64,000 nt of DNA. Origin: Hevea brasiliensis. Taxonomy: Eukaryota > Streptophyta > Magnoliopsida > Malpighiales > Euphorbiaceae. Shown piece after piece: positions 35,244 to 52,921 of this stretch. The position numbers and the translations under genes were made by a program. The DNA lies in assembly GCF_030052815.1 (NCBI RefSeq), contig NC_079498.1, positions 65,644,992-65,708,991 on the forward strand, given 5' to 3'. The number at the start of each line of letters is the position of its first letter. Positions within the stretch are counted from its first letter, which is position 1. A model generated the notes under the pieces. The model made no database searches and had not been told where the DNA came from. It saw only the letters and a program-made list of their open reading frames with translations.

Positions 35244-35369
35244 GCCAAGGGCATAGACAAGGTGTTTCTCTTATATTTAGTGCCAAAGCATAGAATGAGC
35301 CCCACTGGTCTTTTCATTTACATTCTTATTCATAACTTATAACTCCCTTATAACCAGGAATCTATAGGT

Positions 35370-38028
35370 TGTAACACCCCAAAATTTTAAATTTTATTAT
35401 TTTATGAGTATTTTTGGTATTTTAATTTTATTTAAATTTTAGAAATTTTTTTTGAGATTTTTCAGATTTTAAAAATCGGGTTCGATTTTTCGAAAATATA
35501 AACTTTGATGATTTTTAAAAATTAATTTAAAGACCACGTGGCAAAAACTAAAAATATATTTGGAGTCTACGAATTTTTCTGAGTTTTTTGTAATTTTTTC
35601 AGAAATTTTGGACTTCGTTTTCGGTCCCGATGCAGAGTAAAAATTCAAAATTTTGTATCATGAATCGAACCGACCGAATCGAACCGGACCGGATAGGACC
35701 GGTCGAATCGGACCGGCCTTTTCTTTTTCTTCTTCCCTTCCCCCGCGTGCGTCCGACCTCCTCCCTTTCTGTCTCTCTTTTCTCTCTCCTCCCTCCTCCC
35801 CTTGCAGCGCCGCCACCTCCCCTGCCTCCCCACCTCGCCGGCGCGCCACCTCAGCCCTCCCCCACGGTCGGCCGTCGCCTGGAAAGCCGGAAAACGGCTC
35901 CAGAAATGACGCGCAGCACACGCGCGACTCCTCGACTTCCTGGCTGAAATTCGGCCGATCCGGCCACCAATCGGACTGGGTCTTGTGTCTAAAATCATCT
36001 ACTCGTCGAGAGCTTTCCATAGACATCAAGAACACCGAAATCCATCGAGCGGTTTGTCCAATTTTTATCCGGGAAGTTTTAGCCCATTTTGACTTTCGGG
36101 CTAGATTTCTCGCAAACCGTGAATCCCACGAGAAAACCGAGAGTACCAGAGCGCTCAACTCGTCGAGAGCTTCGCGGCGACATAAATTTTGAATTTTTCC
36201 GACACCGTTTTTCGGTGAGTTCCACGGAACTTCGCAGTGTCTTTTTGAGCATTAAATGAGCTTATAAAATTCTGAAAAATTTTATGTACTAACCCCCATG
36301 TCGTGGGCTTCGTGTAGAAATCCTCAATTCGTGGAAATTCGACAGTTGACCGGGTCTGTGAATTTCCGGCCCGACAGACTCGTTACCGAAAAAGTCTCCG
36401 AATTGGACCGAGGTTTTGGCTACCCCCCCATTGTCAGACGTCCCGAGCGCGTCTCAGGAGTCGGAATCGGCAAAGGTAAACTCGAACCTTGCTTTTTCGT
36501 AATTTTCTAGTGCTTAAATAGGATTAAAAATCCATAAAATATTCGTGGTAGCTCAGAAAATTATGATTCCTTTTGCAATAGCCTAGTAATATTACTAAGG
36601 ACTGCGGGGCAAAGTTTTAGAATTTTTAGAGCTTGTTTGGATAGTTTTTGCAAAAATGATCAATTATAAGGACTAAATTGAAATTTTACATATTGTGATG
36701 GATGATTGATTTGATGGGCCCAGGAGGGGCTGTGTGATGAGATTGAATTATGGATATATGGGTTGTGAATATAGAAGTGTGTTTTGAGCCCTTTTGCAGG
36801 TTGGGTAGGTCCTAGGTATAAGGGAGACTGCCGGATTTTCGGCACGACTTAGGACGTATTTGGTCTTTTCTTGATTTGTATTGAGTCATTTGTATTAAAT
36901 AATTGTAATGTAATTGTCAGGTGAGCCGGGACAGCCTTCTTCCTCCGCCCAGCCGCCACAGTAACCGTTGTCAAGTCTGTGAGTAAAATATTAATTTTAA
37001 TTGTAATTTCACTATTATTATATGTTCAAGCATGCCCATGCATCACTTATATGCATATATCTATGTAGATAAACTTTAGGCACGATTTATGTTGCATTCA
37101 TAACTGTGAAAGTGCCATGTATGTTGCTGTGATAATTTGGAGCAGTGTGCGTGCGTTGGCGTGCGTGTGATGTGGTGTGGACTATGGATAGGACGGGTAG
37201 TCATGGCTTGAGATCTTCGCTGGGACCCGATCCTTCGGGGGGTAGTCACGGCTTGAGTTCTTCGCTGGGACCCCCGATTTGGTTTATTAAGCAAAAGTCC
37301 GGCTTGAGTTCTTCACTGGCACCAGGTTGGATTTATGATAGCTGTATAGGAGATCAGCTCCCATATATTATGATTGATATCACTGGGTGTGTGAGTGCTC
37401 CAAATTACCTTTATGATGTTATGATGTGAAGATGTTATTGATGTTGCATTTCACTCTACAGGGTGCATTAGTTTTAGATAGTTATAGAGATTATGGTTAA
37501 AATTGATATTTTACTCTCTGAGTCGAACGCTTACTCCTGTTCAATATTTTTTTCAGGCCACAGGAGGATATTTTTGAGATTAACCTGCTTTCTTCCTCGT
37601 AGGTCGATTATTAACGTTTGTATAAACTTGTTAAATCTTAGAATTTTCGCATGTGTTAGAAATGTTTATTTGATATGGGTCTGTAAACTAAATTATTATT
37701 TTGGACCTGTAAACTTAATATCCCATGCATGTTTGATGGGTTGGATGAGGGAGCTGAGCTCCCATTTATTTTTATGCTGATGAGTATGTGGAGGGTGAGC
37801 TGAGCTCCCCAATTGAGTATTTATTGTGTTTACAGGTCGGGTGAGTCAAAAACTCCCCGTTGAAAGGTCCATTTTATGGCCGGACTCTGTCAGGTTGATT
37901 TCTTGAAATTGGGCCCAAATGGGCCTTAGAGTTGGGTTAAGTGAATAGTTAGGCTTACTACGGGCCTCGGGGGCTTTAGGTTGGCCCAGGTCCTAGTGCC
38001 GGTCCGGCCCATAGGTTGGGTCGTGACA
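35370..38028 (+). repeat. Tekay 5' LTR
   Basis: 2,659 bp, TGTAACACCCC to GGGTCGTGACA. It holds a GC- and pyrimidine-rich island at about 35690-36190 and a duplicated GGCTTGAG.TCTTCGCTGG phrase at 37205-37320. The long overlapping open frames in the island are not conserved in the solo-LTR relative at 18340-18780 and are not called as genes. Confidence 0.95.
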
Positions 38029-38032
38029 AATG

Positions 38033-38045
38033 TGGTATTCAGAGC
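38033..38045 (+). other. Tekay primer binding site
   Basis: TGGTATTCAGAGC, four bases after the 5' LTR. It equals the tRNA-Met site TGGTATCAGAGC with one inserted T. Confidence 0.85.
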
Positions 38046-38255
38046 TTAGGCTCCAGATTCTTAGGGAATGTTTATCTAAAGTGTTGGGAAGAGTCTACTA
38101 GGAGTCACATGCGGAAAAATAGGGTCCACATTCGTCTTGCATTATCATCTTTGCTTCTAGTTTCTGCTTCATATATTGTGTGTAAATATGAGTCATAGAG
38201 CTGTGTAAGGAGTAATTTTGAATTTTGTGGGCTAATGCTGCTGAATTTCAAGAAA

Positions 38256-39600
38256 ATGCGTAGAAGCAGGAGAGCTGCCACTGCACCAGAACCAGATGTG
38301 CCTGACGAGGTGTCAGCACAGGATGAGGCGCCTGCCCCGAGGAGGCGGGGTAGGAGGCCTAGAGCTGCTCAAGTAGAAGAGCAGCTGCCAATAGTTCAGG
38401 ATCAGTCTTTCATGGCATAGGGTCCCATGGACCCCATGGCAGCTACTCTAGCTGGTTTGCAGAGGACCATCGACATGATGGCGCAGTATATGGTCCACCA
38501 TCCACAGCAGCAGCAGTCCACTGCACCAAGAGGGGAACCTTACAAACAGATCATCAATTTCAAGAAGTTGGTGACTGGTACTTATGATGTATCAGACGAT
38601 GCATATCTGTTTTTGGATTCTTGCAGACAGGCAGGAACAGAATTACAGTTGACTGATAGAAGACTAATAGAGTGTATGCAGCATGTCATGGGGCCTATGC
38701 CTAGACAATGGATGAACGACTACATATTACCTCAGATGGAGAGCTTGTCGTGGACTCAGTTTGTGGAACTGTTCATCAATCGGTTTGTGCTAGAAAGCTT
38801 CAAGGATCAAAAGCAGTGGGCCTTTGAGGCCTTAAGACAGAATGGAAGGTCTGTAGATGAATATGCTACAGAATTTCTTGAGTTGAGCTGGTATGCCCCT
38901 ACAACAGTTGCTACAGAAACTATGAAGGTGAAGAGGTTCCTAAAGGGGCTTGACAGGAGGTATGCAAACCTGGCCATGATGTCTGATCAGTCGTTTGATG
39001 TGGTAGTTGATCGAGCCAGACAGATAGAGATTAGCTATGCTGCGGATGACAGCGGAAGAGCAAAGAAAAATAGAGCAGAGGGTTCTTCAGGTGTTCCCCA
39101 TATGGGTGCTCCAGATAGTGGTGGCCAGAGTAATTTCAGAGGAAGAAGTAGGAACAAGAAGAGTGGTTTTAGACACAAATCCCGAGGGTTCGCACTGAGT
39201 GCGGATCCAAAGCGGTGGTCACGCTTTAGGTACAGCAGCCTGGTCTGGTTCAGGATCCTCCTTGGCACCTTGTGCACAGTGTGGAAGAGGACATTCAGGA
39301 CCTTATATGATGGGTTCAGGAGTATGCTTCAGGTGTGGCCAACCAGGTCACTTTGCTAGGGAATGCCCCGTGTTCAGTGAGTTACAGATGGGGTCATAGG
39401 GTTCTGTTGCAAATGTTCCTCGTCAGATGTATCCGGGTGCTTTCAGCATGGCAGGAAGTCAGTTTAGTGGCCAATAGGGCTGAGGACAAGGGGGACGTGA
39501 ATTTGGAGGCAGATCAGGAGGTAGAAGTCAATATCAGGGTTTTGCCACTCAGGGTAGGGGTCAAGCTCAGGTTTTCACCCTGACCCACCAGGATGCACAG
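38256..39600 (+). pseudogene. Tekay gag, broken
   Basis: Starts at MRRSRRAATAPEP. A TAG at 38418 interrupts, then the capsid part runs from GPMDPMAATLAG through LDSCRQAGTELQL.. and FEALRQNGRSVDEYATEFLE. A frameshift between about 39165 and 39205 moves to the frame with the zinc knuckle CFRCGQPGHFAREC (39325-39366). Further stops are TAG at 39397 and 39475 and TGA at 39481, after which the same frame continues to protease. All four stops fit C-to-T change of Gln or Arg codons. Confidence 0.9.
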
Positions 39601-40100
39601 GTTTCCAATGCAGTTGTGGCAGGTATTCTTCTAGTCTGTTCCTATGAGGCTCGTGTTTTGATAGATCCGGGTGCTACGCACTCATTTGTCTCCCCTGTGT
39701 TTGCCATGAGATTGGGTAGACACCCTACAACCTTAGAATGTCCTTTGTCGGTAGCAACCCCACTTAGTGACAACATAGATGTAGATATGGTTTTTCCGGG
39801 TAGCCCAGTAGTGGTGGATGGAAAGATCCTCCCAGCATACTTGGTTCCTCTACCAGTGATTGATTTTGATGTAATCTTGGGGATGGATTGGTTGGCAACT
39901 CATTATGCCACTTTAGACTGCAGGAACAAGAAGGTATATTTCCACATACCCGGTGTGGAAGAGTTTAGCTTCGATGGTGACAGGAGCGTGGCTCCATATA
40001 ACTTGGTGTCAGCAATTAGTGCTAGAAAAATGTTAAGGCGTGGATGTCAAGGGTATTTGGCATTGGTGAGAGATACCTCTGTAGAAGGTGTCAACATGGA
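39601..40100 (+). pseudogene. Tekay aspartic protease
   Basis: In the same frame as the zinc knuckle. The catalytic loop reads [12 protein letters not shown] (Asp codon 39664-39666), where the family has D-S-G. The Ser-to-Pro change beside the catalytic Asp should impair activity. Downstream phrases [18 protein letters not shown] and the linker to reverse transcriptase are intact. Confidence 0.85.
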
Positions 40101-40990
40101 AAATGTTCCTGTTGTTAGAGAATTCATGGATGTCTTCCCTGAAGAGCTTCCAGGATTGCCACCGGAAAGGGAAATAGAGTTTTGCATTGATATTGTGCTG
40201 GGTACAAACCCCATATCAATGCCGCCTTACAGGATGGCGCTAGCAGAATTAAAAGAGCTAAAGGAGCAACTACAGGAGCAACTACTGGAGCTTTTGGACA
40301 AGGGTTTTACACGTCCGAGCACTTCACCCTGGGGTGCTCCTGTTCTATTTGTGAGAAAGAAGGATGGGTCATTGAGGTTGTGTATTGACTATAGACAACT
40401 GAACAAGGTGACTGTGAAGAACAAGTATCCACTTCCTCGGATCGACGATTTGTTTGATCAGCTCCAAGGGGCTAGATTCTTTTCCAAGATAGACCTGCGA
40501 TCAGGCTACCATCAGTTGAGAATCAGGAATGAGGATGTGTCCAAAACGGCATTCAGGACAAGATATGGTCATTATGAGTTCTTGGTGATGTCTTTTGGAC
40601 TCACTAATGCACCAGCAGCCTTCATGGACTTGATGAATAGGGTGTTCAAGCCGTTTTTGGACCTCTTTGTCATCGTATTCATAGATGACATTTTGGTATA
40701 CTCTCGGACCGAGGAGGAACACGTGTGGCACTTGAGGATGGTGTTGTAGACTTTGAGGGAGCAACAGCTGTATGCCAAATTTTCGAAATGTGAATTTTGG
40801 CTAGAAAGCATCTCATTCTTGGGACACGTGGTTTCTAGTGACGGCATTCAAGTGGATCCCAAGAAAATTAAAGCTGTAACTGATTAGCTTATGCCTACAA
40901 CAGTCACTGAGGTGCGAAGTTTTCTGGGTCTAGCCGGCTACTATAGGCGTTTTGTGCAATATTTTTCCAGGATAGCGGCTCCCCTAACTA
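40101..40990 (+). pseudogene. Tekay reverse transcriptase
   Basis: Motifs in order: [64 protein letters not shown] and the catalytic FIDDILVYS (about 40678-40704). A TAG at 40747 replaces Gln in the usual VLQTLRE phrase and a TAG at 40885 replaces Trp before the connection phrase [13 protein letters not shown]. The palm itself is otherwise uninterrupted. Confidence 0.93.
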
Positions 40991-41480
40991 AGTTAACTCG
41001 GAAGAATGTTCCATTCATTTGGACAGATGACTGTGAGAAGAGCTTCCAGAAGCTTAAGAAGTGTCTAACCACCGCCCCTGTGTTGACACTACCTATAAGT
41101 GGTGAAGGATACACCGTGTACTGTGACACCTCCAGAGTTGGCCTAGGGTGTGTTTTGATGCAGAATGGAAAAGTAGTGGCTTATGCTTCAAGACAGCTGA
41201 AGAGGCATGAGCAGAACTACCCCACCCATGATTTGGAAATGGCGGCTGTAATTTTTGCACTAAAAATCTGGAGATACTACCTGTATGGTGAGGTGTGCGA
41301 GATATACACCGACCATAAGAGTTTGAAGTACATCTTCCAATAGAGGGATTTAAACTTGAGACAGAGGAGATGGATGGAGCTTCTGAAAGACTATGATTCC
41401 ACCATCCAGTACCATCCTGGGAAAGCCAATGTAGTAGCAGATGCTTTGAGCAGAAAATCTTCTGGCAGTTTGGCGCACAT
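40991..41480 (+). pseudogene. Tekay RNase H
   Basis: Readable from [20 protein letters not shown] through [20 protein letters not shown] and LNLRQRRWMELLKDYD to KANVVADALSRKS. A TAG at 41341 stands where the family has Gln or a similar residue between KYIF and LNLRQRRW. Confidence 0.9.
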
Positions 41481-42870
41481 TTCAGCAGAGAAGAGACCGT
41501 TAATTCAGGAGGTACATGAGTTGATGGATCAAGGTTTAATCCTAGATCTTTCAGATGATGGGATATTGCTGGCTCATTTTTCAGTGAGGCCAGACTTGAG
41601 AGACAGAGTTAGAGTTTCCCAGGACAGAGACCAACAATTGATGAAGATCATAGAAAGAGTACAGCAAGGTGAAGGTGGTGACTTTGGATTTGCCAATGAT
41701 GGCGCCCTAGTGCAAGGTTCAAGGATACGTGTGCCCGATGTGGACAATCTCAGAAATGAAATCATGCAAGAGGCACACTATACCCTGTACAGTGTCCACC
41801 CAGGCTCCACCAAGATGTACCATGATGTGAAGAATAGCTATTGGTAGAATGGCATGAAGAGAGACATAGCAGACTTTGTGTCTAAGTGCTTGACTTGTCA
41901 GAAGGTGAAGTTTGAACACCAGAGACCGCAGGAAGTGCAGGAGCTCCCTATCCCGGAATGGAAGTGGGAAATGATCACTATGGATTTTGTGGATCAAGGT
42001 TGCCTCGTACCACGCGAGGATATGATTCGATATGGGTAATTGTGGACCGTCTAACCAAATCAGCTCACTTTTTTCCTGTGAAGACTACGTATTCGGTGGC
42101 ACAGTACGCCCGACTCTACATTTGAGAAATAGTCAGATTGCATGGAGTTCCAGCTTCCATAATATCTGACAGAGGGCCCCAGTTCATTTCTCGGTTTTGG
42201 AGAAAGTTGCAGGAGGCACTTGGCACACAGTTGAACTTCAATATGGCTTTCCACCCTCGCAGACGGGACAAATTGAAGGACAATCCAAACACTGGAAGAC
42301 ATGCTTCGCATGAGTGTTTTGGATTTTGGAGGTCAATGGGATGATCAGCTAGCTTTGGTGGAGTTTGCCTACAACAACAGTTACCATTCCAACATAGGGA
42401 TGGAACCCTATGAGGCACTATATGGAAGAAAGTGTAGGTCTCCTCTGTGTTAGACGGAAATGGGAGAAGCGAAGGTGCATGATATAAACTTAGTGCAGTA
42501 CACTTCAGAGGTAGTTCCTTTAATCAGGGAACGATTGAAAACAGCTTTCAGTAGGCAGAAGAGTTATGCAGACCCCAGACGGAGGGATGTGGAGTTTGCA
42601 GTAGGCAACTATGTATTCCTGAAGGTTTCTCCGATGAAGGGAGTCATGAGATTTGGAAAGAAGGGCAAGTTGGCACCTCAGTATATCGGACCTTTTGAGG
42701 TTACGGATAAAGTTGGAGCAGTTGCCTACCGGTTGGAGCTACCACTCAACCTTTCTCACGTTCATCCCGTATTTCACATCTCCATGCTCAGAAAATACAT
42801 TCCAGATCCTTCTCATGTACTACAGCCAGATGTAATAGAGCTAAAGGAGAATTTGACATTTAAGGAGTAA
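41481..42870 (+). pseudogene. Tekay integrase
   Basis: The zinc-binding part (VHPGSTKMYHDVKNSYW, then CLTCQKVK) is cut by TAG 41845 (Trp in relatives). The catalytic core begins at MDFV. A one-base loss near 41995 shifts the frame to [20 protein letters not shown], then TGA 42123 (Arg), then HGVPASIISDRGPQFISRFW. Two further shifts near 42255-42300 destroy the region of the third catalytic residue (Glu). The frame is regained at [20 protein letters not shown]; a TAG at 42451 replaces Trp. The C-terminal domain (GPFEVTDKVGAVAYRLELP, HPVFHISMLRKYIPDPSHV) is intact. Confidence 0.9.
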
Positions 42871-43023
42871 CCTGTAGCCATAGTGGACTACCAAGTGAGA
42901 CAGCTAAGATCAAAACAGATCCCTATGGTTAAGGTCTTGTGGAGGAGCCAGTCAGTGGAAGAGTGCACCAGGGAGTCAGAACAGGACATGCGTAGCAAGT
43001 ACCCTTATCTGTTCAATGTATAA
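42868..43023 (+). pseudogene. Tekay chromodomain
   Basis: After TAA 42868 (Gln in relatives) the same frame reads PVAIVDYQVRQLRSKQIPMV and KVLWRSQSVEECTRESEQDM, ending KYPYLFNV and a stop. This is the integrase-terminal chromodomain of Tekay chromoviruses, thought to guide insertion to heterochromatin. The conserved Trp of the EATWE box is Arg here. Confidence 0.9.
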
Positions 43024-43071
43024 TCATGTGCTTTATTCTGCCTTGTGTAAAATTCGAGGACGAATTTTCTG

Positions 43072-43085
43072 TAAAGGGGGAAGAA
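43072..43085 (+). other. Tekay polypurine tract
   Basis: AAAGGGGGAAGAA directly before the 3' LTR, preceded by the conserved TTCGAGGACGAATTTT phrase. Confidence 0.92.
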
Positions 43086-45741
43086 TGTAACACCCCAAAA
43101 TTTTAAATTTTTATTATTTTATGAGCATTTTTGGTATTTTAATTTTATTTAAATTTTAGGAATTTTTTTTGAGATTTTTCGAATTTTAAAAATCGGGTTC
43201 GATTTTCCGAAAATATAAACTTTGATGATTTTTAAAAATTAATTTAAAGACCACGTGGCAAAACTAAAAATATATTTGGAGTCTACGAATTTTTCTGAGT
43301 TTTCTGAAATTTTTTCGGAATTTTTGGACCTCATTTTCGGTCCCGATGCAGAGTAAAAATTTAAAATTTTGTATCCTGAATCGAACCAGCCGAATCGAAC
43401 CGGACCTGATCGGACCGGTCGAATCGGACCGGCTTTTTCTTTTTCTTCTTCCCTTCCCCCGCGCGGGTCCGACCTCCTCCCCTTCTCTCTCTCTTTTCTC
43501 TCTCCTCCCTCCTCTCCTTGCCGCGCCACCACCTCCCCTGCCTCCCCACCTCGCCGGCGCGCCACCTCAGCCCTCCCCCACGGCCGACCACCGCCTGGAA
43601 CGCCGGAAAACGGCTCCAGAAACGACGCGCAGCGCACGTGCGACTCCTCGACTTCTTGGCCGAAATTCGGCCGATCCGGCCAACCAATCAGACCGGGTCT
43701 TGTGTCTAAAATCATCTACTCGTCGAGAGCTTTCCATAGACACCAAGAACACCGAAATCCATAGAGCGGTTTGTCCAATTTTTATCTGGGAAGTTTTAGC
43801 CCATTTTGACTTTCGGGCTAGATTTCTCGCAAACCGTGAATCCCACGAGAAAACCGAGAGTACCAGAGCGCTCCACTCGTCGAGAGCTTCGCGGCGACAT
43901 AAATTTTGAATTTTTTCGACACCGTTTTTCGGTGGGTCCCACGGAACTTCGCAGTGTCTTTTCGAGCATTAAATGAGCTTAGAAAATTCTGAGAAAATTT
44001 ATATACTAACCCCCGTGTCGTGGGCTTCGTGTAGGTATCCTCAATTCGCGGAAATTCGGCAGCTGACTGTGTCGTGAATTTTCGCCCGATGCACTGCTAC
44101 GAAAAAGTCTCCGAATTGGACCGAGGTTTTGGCTACCCCCCCATTGTCAGACGTCCCGAGCGCGTCTCTGGAGTCAGAATCGGCAAAGGTAAACCCGAAC
44201 CTTGCTTTTTCGTAATTTTCTAGTGCTTAAATAGGATTAAAAATCTATAAAATATTCGTGGTAGCTCAGAAAATTATGATTCTTTTTGCAATAGCCTAGT
44301 AATATTACTAAGGACCGCGGGGCAAAGTTTTAGAATTTTTAGAGCTTGTTTGGGTACTTTTTGCAAAAATGATCAATTATAAAGACTAAATTGAAATTTT
44401 ACATATTGTGATGGATGATTGATTTGATAGGCCCAGGAGGGGCTATGTGATGAGATTGAATTATGGATATATGGGTTGTGAATATAGAAGTGTGTTTTGA
44501 GCCTTTTTGCAGGTTGGGTAGGTCCTAGGTATAGGGGAGACTCTGCCGGATTTTCGGCACGACTTAGGACGTATTTGGTCTTTTCTTGATTTGTATTTAG
44601 TCATTTGTATTAAATAATTCTAATGTAATTGTCAGGTGAGCCGGGACAGCCTTCTTCCTCCGCCCAGCCGCCACAGTAACCGTTGTCAAGTCTGTGAGTA
44701 AAATATTAATTTTAATTGTAATTTCACTATTATTATATATTCAAGCATGCCCATGCATCACTTATATGCATATATCTATGTAGATAAACTTTAGGCACGA
44801 TTTATGTTGCATTCATAACTGTGAAAGTGCCATGTATGTTGCTGTGGTAATTTGGAGCAATGTGCGTGCGTTGGCATGCGTGTGATGTGGTGTGGACTAT
44901 GGATAGGACGGGTAGTCACGGCTTGAGATCTTCGCTGGGACCCGATCCTTTGGGGGGTAGTCACAGCTTGAGTTCTTCGCTAGGACCCCCGATTTGGTTT
45001 ATTAAGCAAAAGTCCAGCTTGAGTTCTTCGCTGGCACCAGGTTGGATTTAAGAGAGTCAGATAGGGATCGGCTCCATATATTATGATTGATATCACTGGG
45101 TGTGTGAGTGCTCCAAATTACCTTTATGATGTTATGATGTGAAGATGTTGTTGATGTTGCATTTCACTCTACATGGTGCATTAGTTTTAGATAGTTATAG
45201 AGATTATGCTTAAAATTGATATTGTACTCTCTGAGTCGAACGCTCACTCCTGTTCAATAATTTTTTCAGGCCACAGGAGGATATTTTTGAGATTAACCTG
45301 CTTTCTTCCTCGTAGGTCGATTATTAACGTTTGTATAAACTTTTTAAATCTTAGAATTTCTGCATGTGTTAGAAATGTTTATTTGATATGGGTCTGTAAA
45401 CTAAATTATTATTTTGGACCTGTAAACTTAATATCCCATGCATGTTTGATGGGTTGGATGAGGGAGCTGAGCTCCCATTTATTTTTATGCTGATGAGTAT
45501 GTGGAGGGTGAGCTGAGCTCCCCAATTTAGTATTTATTGTGTTTACAGGTCGGGTGAGTCAAAAACTCCCCGTTGAAAGATCCATTTTATGGCCGGACTC
45601 TGTCAGGTTGATTTCTTGAAATTGGGCCCAAATGGGCCTTAGAGTTGGGTTAAGTGAATAGTTAGGCTTACTACGGGCCTCGGGGGCTTTAGGCTGGCCC
45701 AGGTCCTAGTGCCGGTCCGGCCCATAGGTTGGGTCGTGACA
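43086..45741 (+). repeat. Tekay 3' LTR
   Basis: 2,656 bp, near-identical to the 5' LTR with scattered substitutions and a few indels, for example around 44070-44105 and 45052-45075. It starts TGTAACACCCC and ends GTCGTGACA. Confidence 0.95.
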
Positions 45742-46299
45742 TAAGTCATCTATGAACTAACATACATTAAAAACAATAATCCAAGTTATGCAGTAGAGTT
45801 GTGAACTATAGTAGACATCCTATGTGCACTATAAATATAAACATACACAATAATTCGGGTTATGCAATAGAGTCGTGAACTATATTATACATCCTGTGGG
45901 CATTATAAGTATAAACATATAGTTAATAACTTATTAATGATGCATGGACATGCGGTAAACATGGTATTTTACACACATACTTAAAATAGAATTTACTTAT
46001 TTCTTGTAGTCTAATTCTTGGTTTATCCTTACATCTTGGTGACATTGTCCCTAAACTTGCACCTTTGATTCCTTGGCTACTCTAGCATATAGATCACAAT
46101 TCATAGATACTAAAACATGCCAGACCTTACATTCTAGCTTAACTTCCCCCCTTCTCTCAAAACAGTATCTATTCTTATTAAAAGTCTCCCTATGAGTCTC
46201 CATTAAAAGAAAGTTAAGCGTTAACGTGTTGAACATAATAACCATTAATCAATAAAATTAAACAATTAATATATATAAAATTAAATATAATTCATAAAT
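45742..46299. repeat. Continuation of the invaded repeat; 74-bp direct duplication
   Basis: Resumes the sequence interrupted at 35369. Two tandem copies of about 74 bp start at about 45775 and 45849 (AATAATCCAAGTTATGCA and AATAATTCGGGTTATGCA, each followed by GTGAACTATA). No gene. The 64-aa frame at 46051-46245 (minus) has no recognisable domain. Confidence 0.5.
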
Positions 46300-46557
46300 T
46301 TTTCATAAAAATAAATCAATTCAAAAATCGATTTGGTTCGATTTGGTTCAATTTGAACATATAAATTACTATTCGGTTCGGTTCGGTTTAACCGATTTTT
46401 TTCTCTTCAAAATCAAATCGAATCGAAATAATCGAAATTTGTATAATGTAAAACTGAACCAAATCGATTAAGTTTTAAAATCAAACCGAATGAATCAAAT
46501 TGACTCGATTTGATTTGATTTTTCGATTTGAACCGAAATCTGCTCACCCCTTCACCA
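46300..46557. mobile_element. CGGTT-rich hAT-like MITE fragment
   Basis: Dense in TCGGTTCGGTT and AACCGAA phrases. The right end TCTGCTCACCCCT is the inverted counterpart of AGGGGAGAGCAG at 34695, so it is the same family. The left terminus is not visible. Confidence 0.5.
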
Positions 46558-46826
46558 AATGTGCTCTTTCACCGAATAATTACATTGTCCATTATCTCTC
46601 TAACTTTATTGTTCAAAAGGAGGGCTAGACATTGTCCTTTTCCTCGAGTAGTTCGAGTGCGGCCTATGGTTTTCTCCAACCTTTTCCAAAAAGCCATTTT
46701 CATCGTTCCAAATGCAATCACCATTATTTCGATATTTAAAAATGTGACCCATTCATCCATGTCTTTGAAATTTTCTATAAAATTGAAATTATGTTTTTAT
46801 TCTTGCATGGGATTTCAAAACATGAG

Positions 46827-46871
<45 letters not shown>

Positions 46872-47300
46872 GCGTTTTGAATGAATTCTGAATCCATGAT
46901 TGAACAAATTTGTTATTCGTAGAATCGCATAAAAATAATACCAAAATTGAAAAATCGAACTAAACTAAAACTTTCAGTTAATTAATTCGGATTCGAACAT
47001 TTTGATTTAATTCTGAATTGAATTAATGAATACACAAACCTAAATTAGCTAATGTAATTACAATATTTTTTACTACATAACTAAATAAAATAATAAAACA
47101 AACAATGTAATTATGCTTTTTATTACCTATTTGATTCCGTTGTACTAAACATACCATAAAATAAATAATCAAAATTATTTGTTATATTATTTTCGTGAAG
47201 AATTTCAGCTTTATTAATACTTTGGTTCTAATACCAATTAAATTTTATACTATAACCATATTGAGTCTGTGTGTCTATCAACATTCTAAATTATCTCTTA
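46558..47300. other. Spacer without genes
   Basis: Holds a (TTA)n run at about 46828-46870 and a short CGAACTAAACTAAAA stretch near 46955. Nothing gene-like; ORFs at 46528-46884 end in the microsatellite. Confidence 0.5.
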
Positions 47301-47454
47301 AAAATAAAAAAAGGACTGAAACGGAAGAAATTGCAGCAATGAAATAGGCATAAAAAGAATTGGCAAACAAAACCCTCAAGTTTACTTTCCTGTTCCAAAC
47401 ATACAATTCTGTTCTAAATCCCTCTGTTAATCAATAAATTAAAATAAAAAACTT

Positions 47455-52921
<5,467 letters not shown>

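Larger units (their letters stand above)
33836..35369 (-). repeat. LTR-like repeat (left part) hosting later insertions
   Basis: Begins TGTAACAACCCACGCTTAG; the complement has the GTGGGTTGTTACA ending seen at gypsy LTR 3' termini. The sequence is interrupted by a 308-bp element (33854-34161), a hAT-like MITE (34694-35243) and then the Tekay insertion at 35370, and resumes at 45742. Its far end was not located. Confidence 0.45.
35370..45741 (+). mobile_element. Tekay/Del-lineage Ty3/gypsy chromovirus, degenerate
   Basis: A complete 10.4-kb element with LTRs at 35370-38028 and 43086-45741, a tRNA-Met-like primer site, gag with zinc knuckle, protease, reverse transcriptase, RNase H, integrase, a C-terminal chromodomain, and a polypurine tract. 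Flanks TAGGT (35365-35369) and TAAGT (45742-45746) are the likely 5-bp target duplication with one mismatch. The domain order, chromodomain and the TTCGAGGACGAATTTT phrase before the polypurine tract are typical of Tekay. At least ten in-frame stops and about three frameshifts make it non-autonomous. The two LTRs remain very alike, so insertion is younger than that of the surrounding repeat. Confidence 0.95.

Noticed and set aside
35645..36192. Overlapping open frames of 105-179 codons on both strands of the Tekay 5' LTR (also 43239-43909 in the 3' LTR)
   Set aside because: They lie in a GC-rich LTR island where stops are rare by composition. Translations are low-complexity (Pro/Ala/Arg-rich), and the related solo LTR at 18340-18780 does not keep them.
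46528..46884. 118-codon frame
   Set aside because: Ends in a poly-Leu run encoded by a (TTA)n microsatellite and has no domain.
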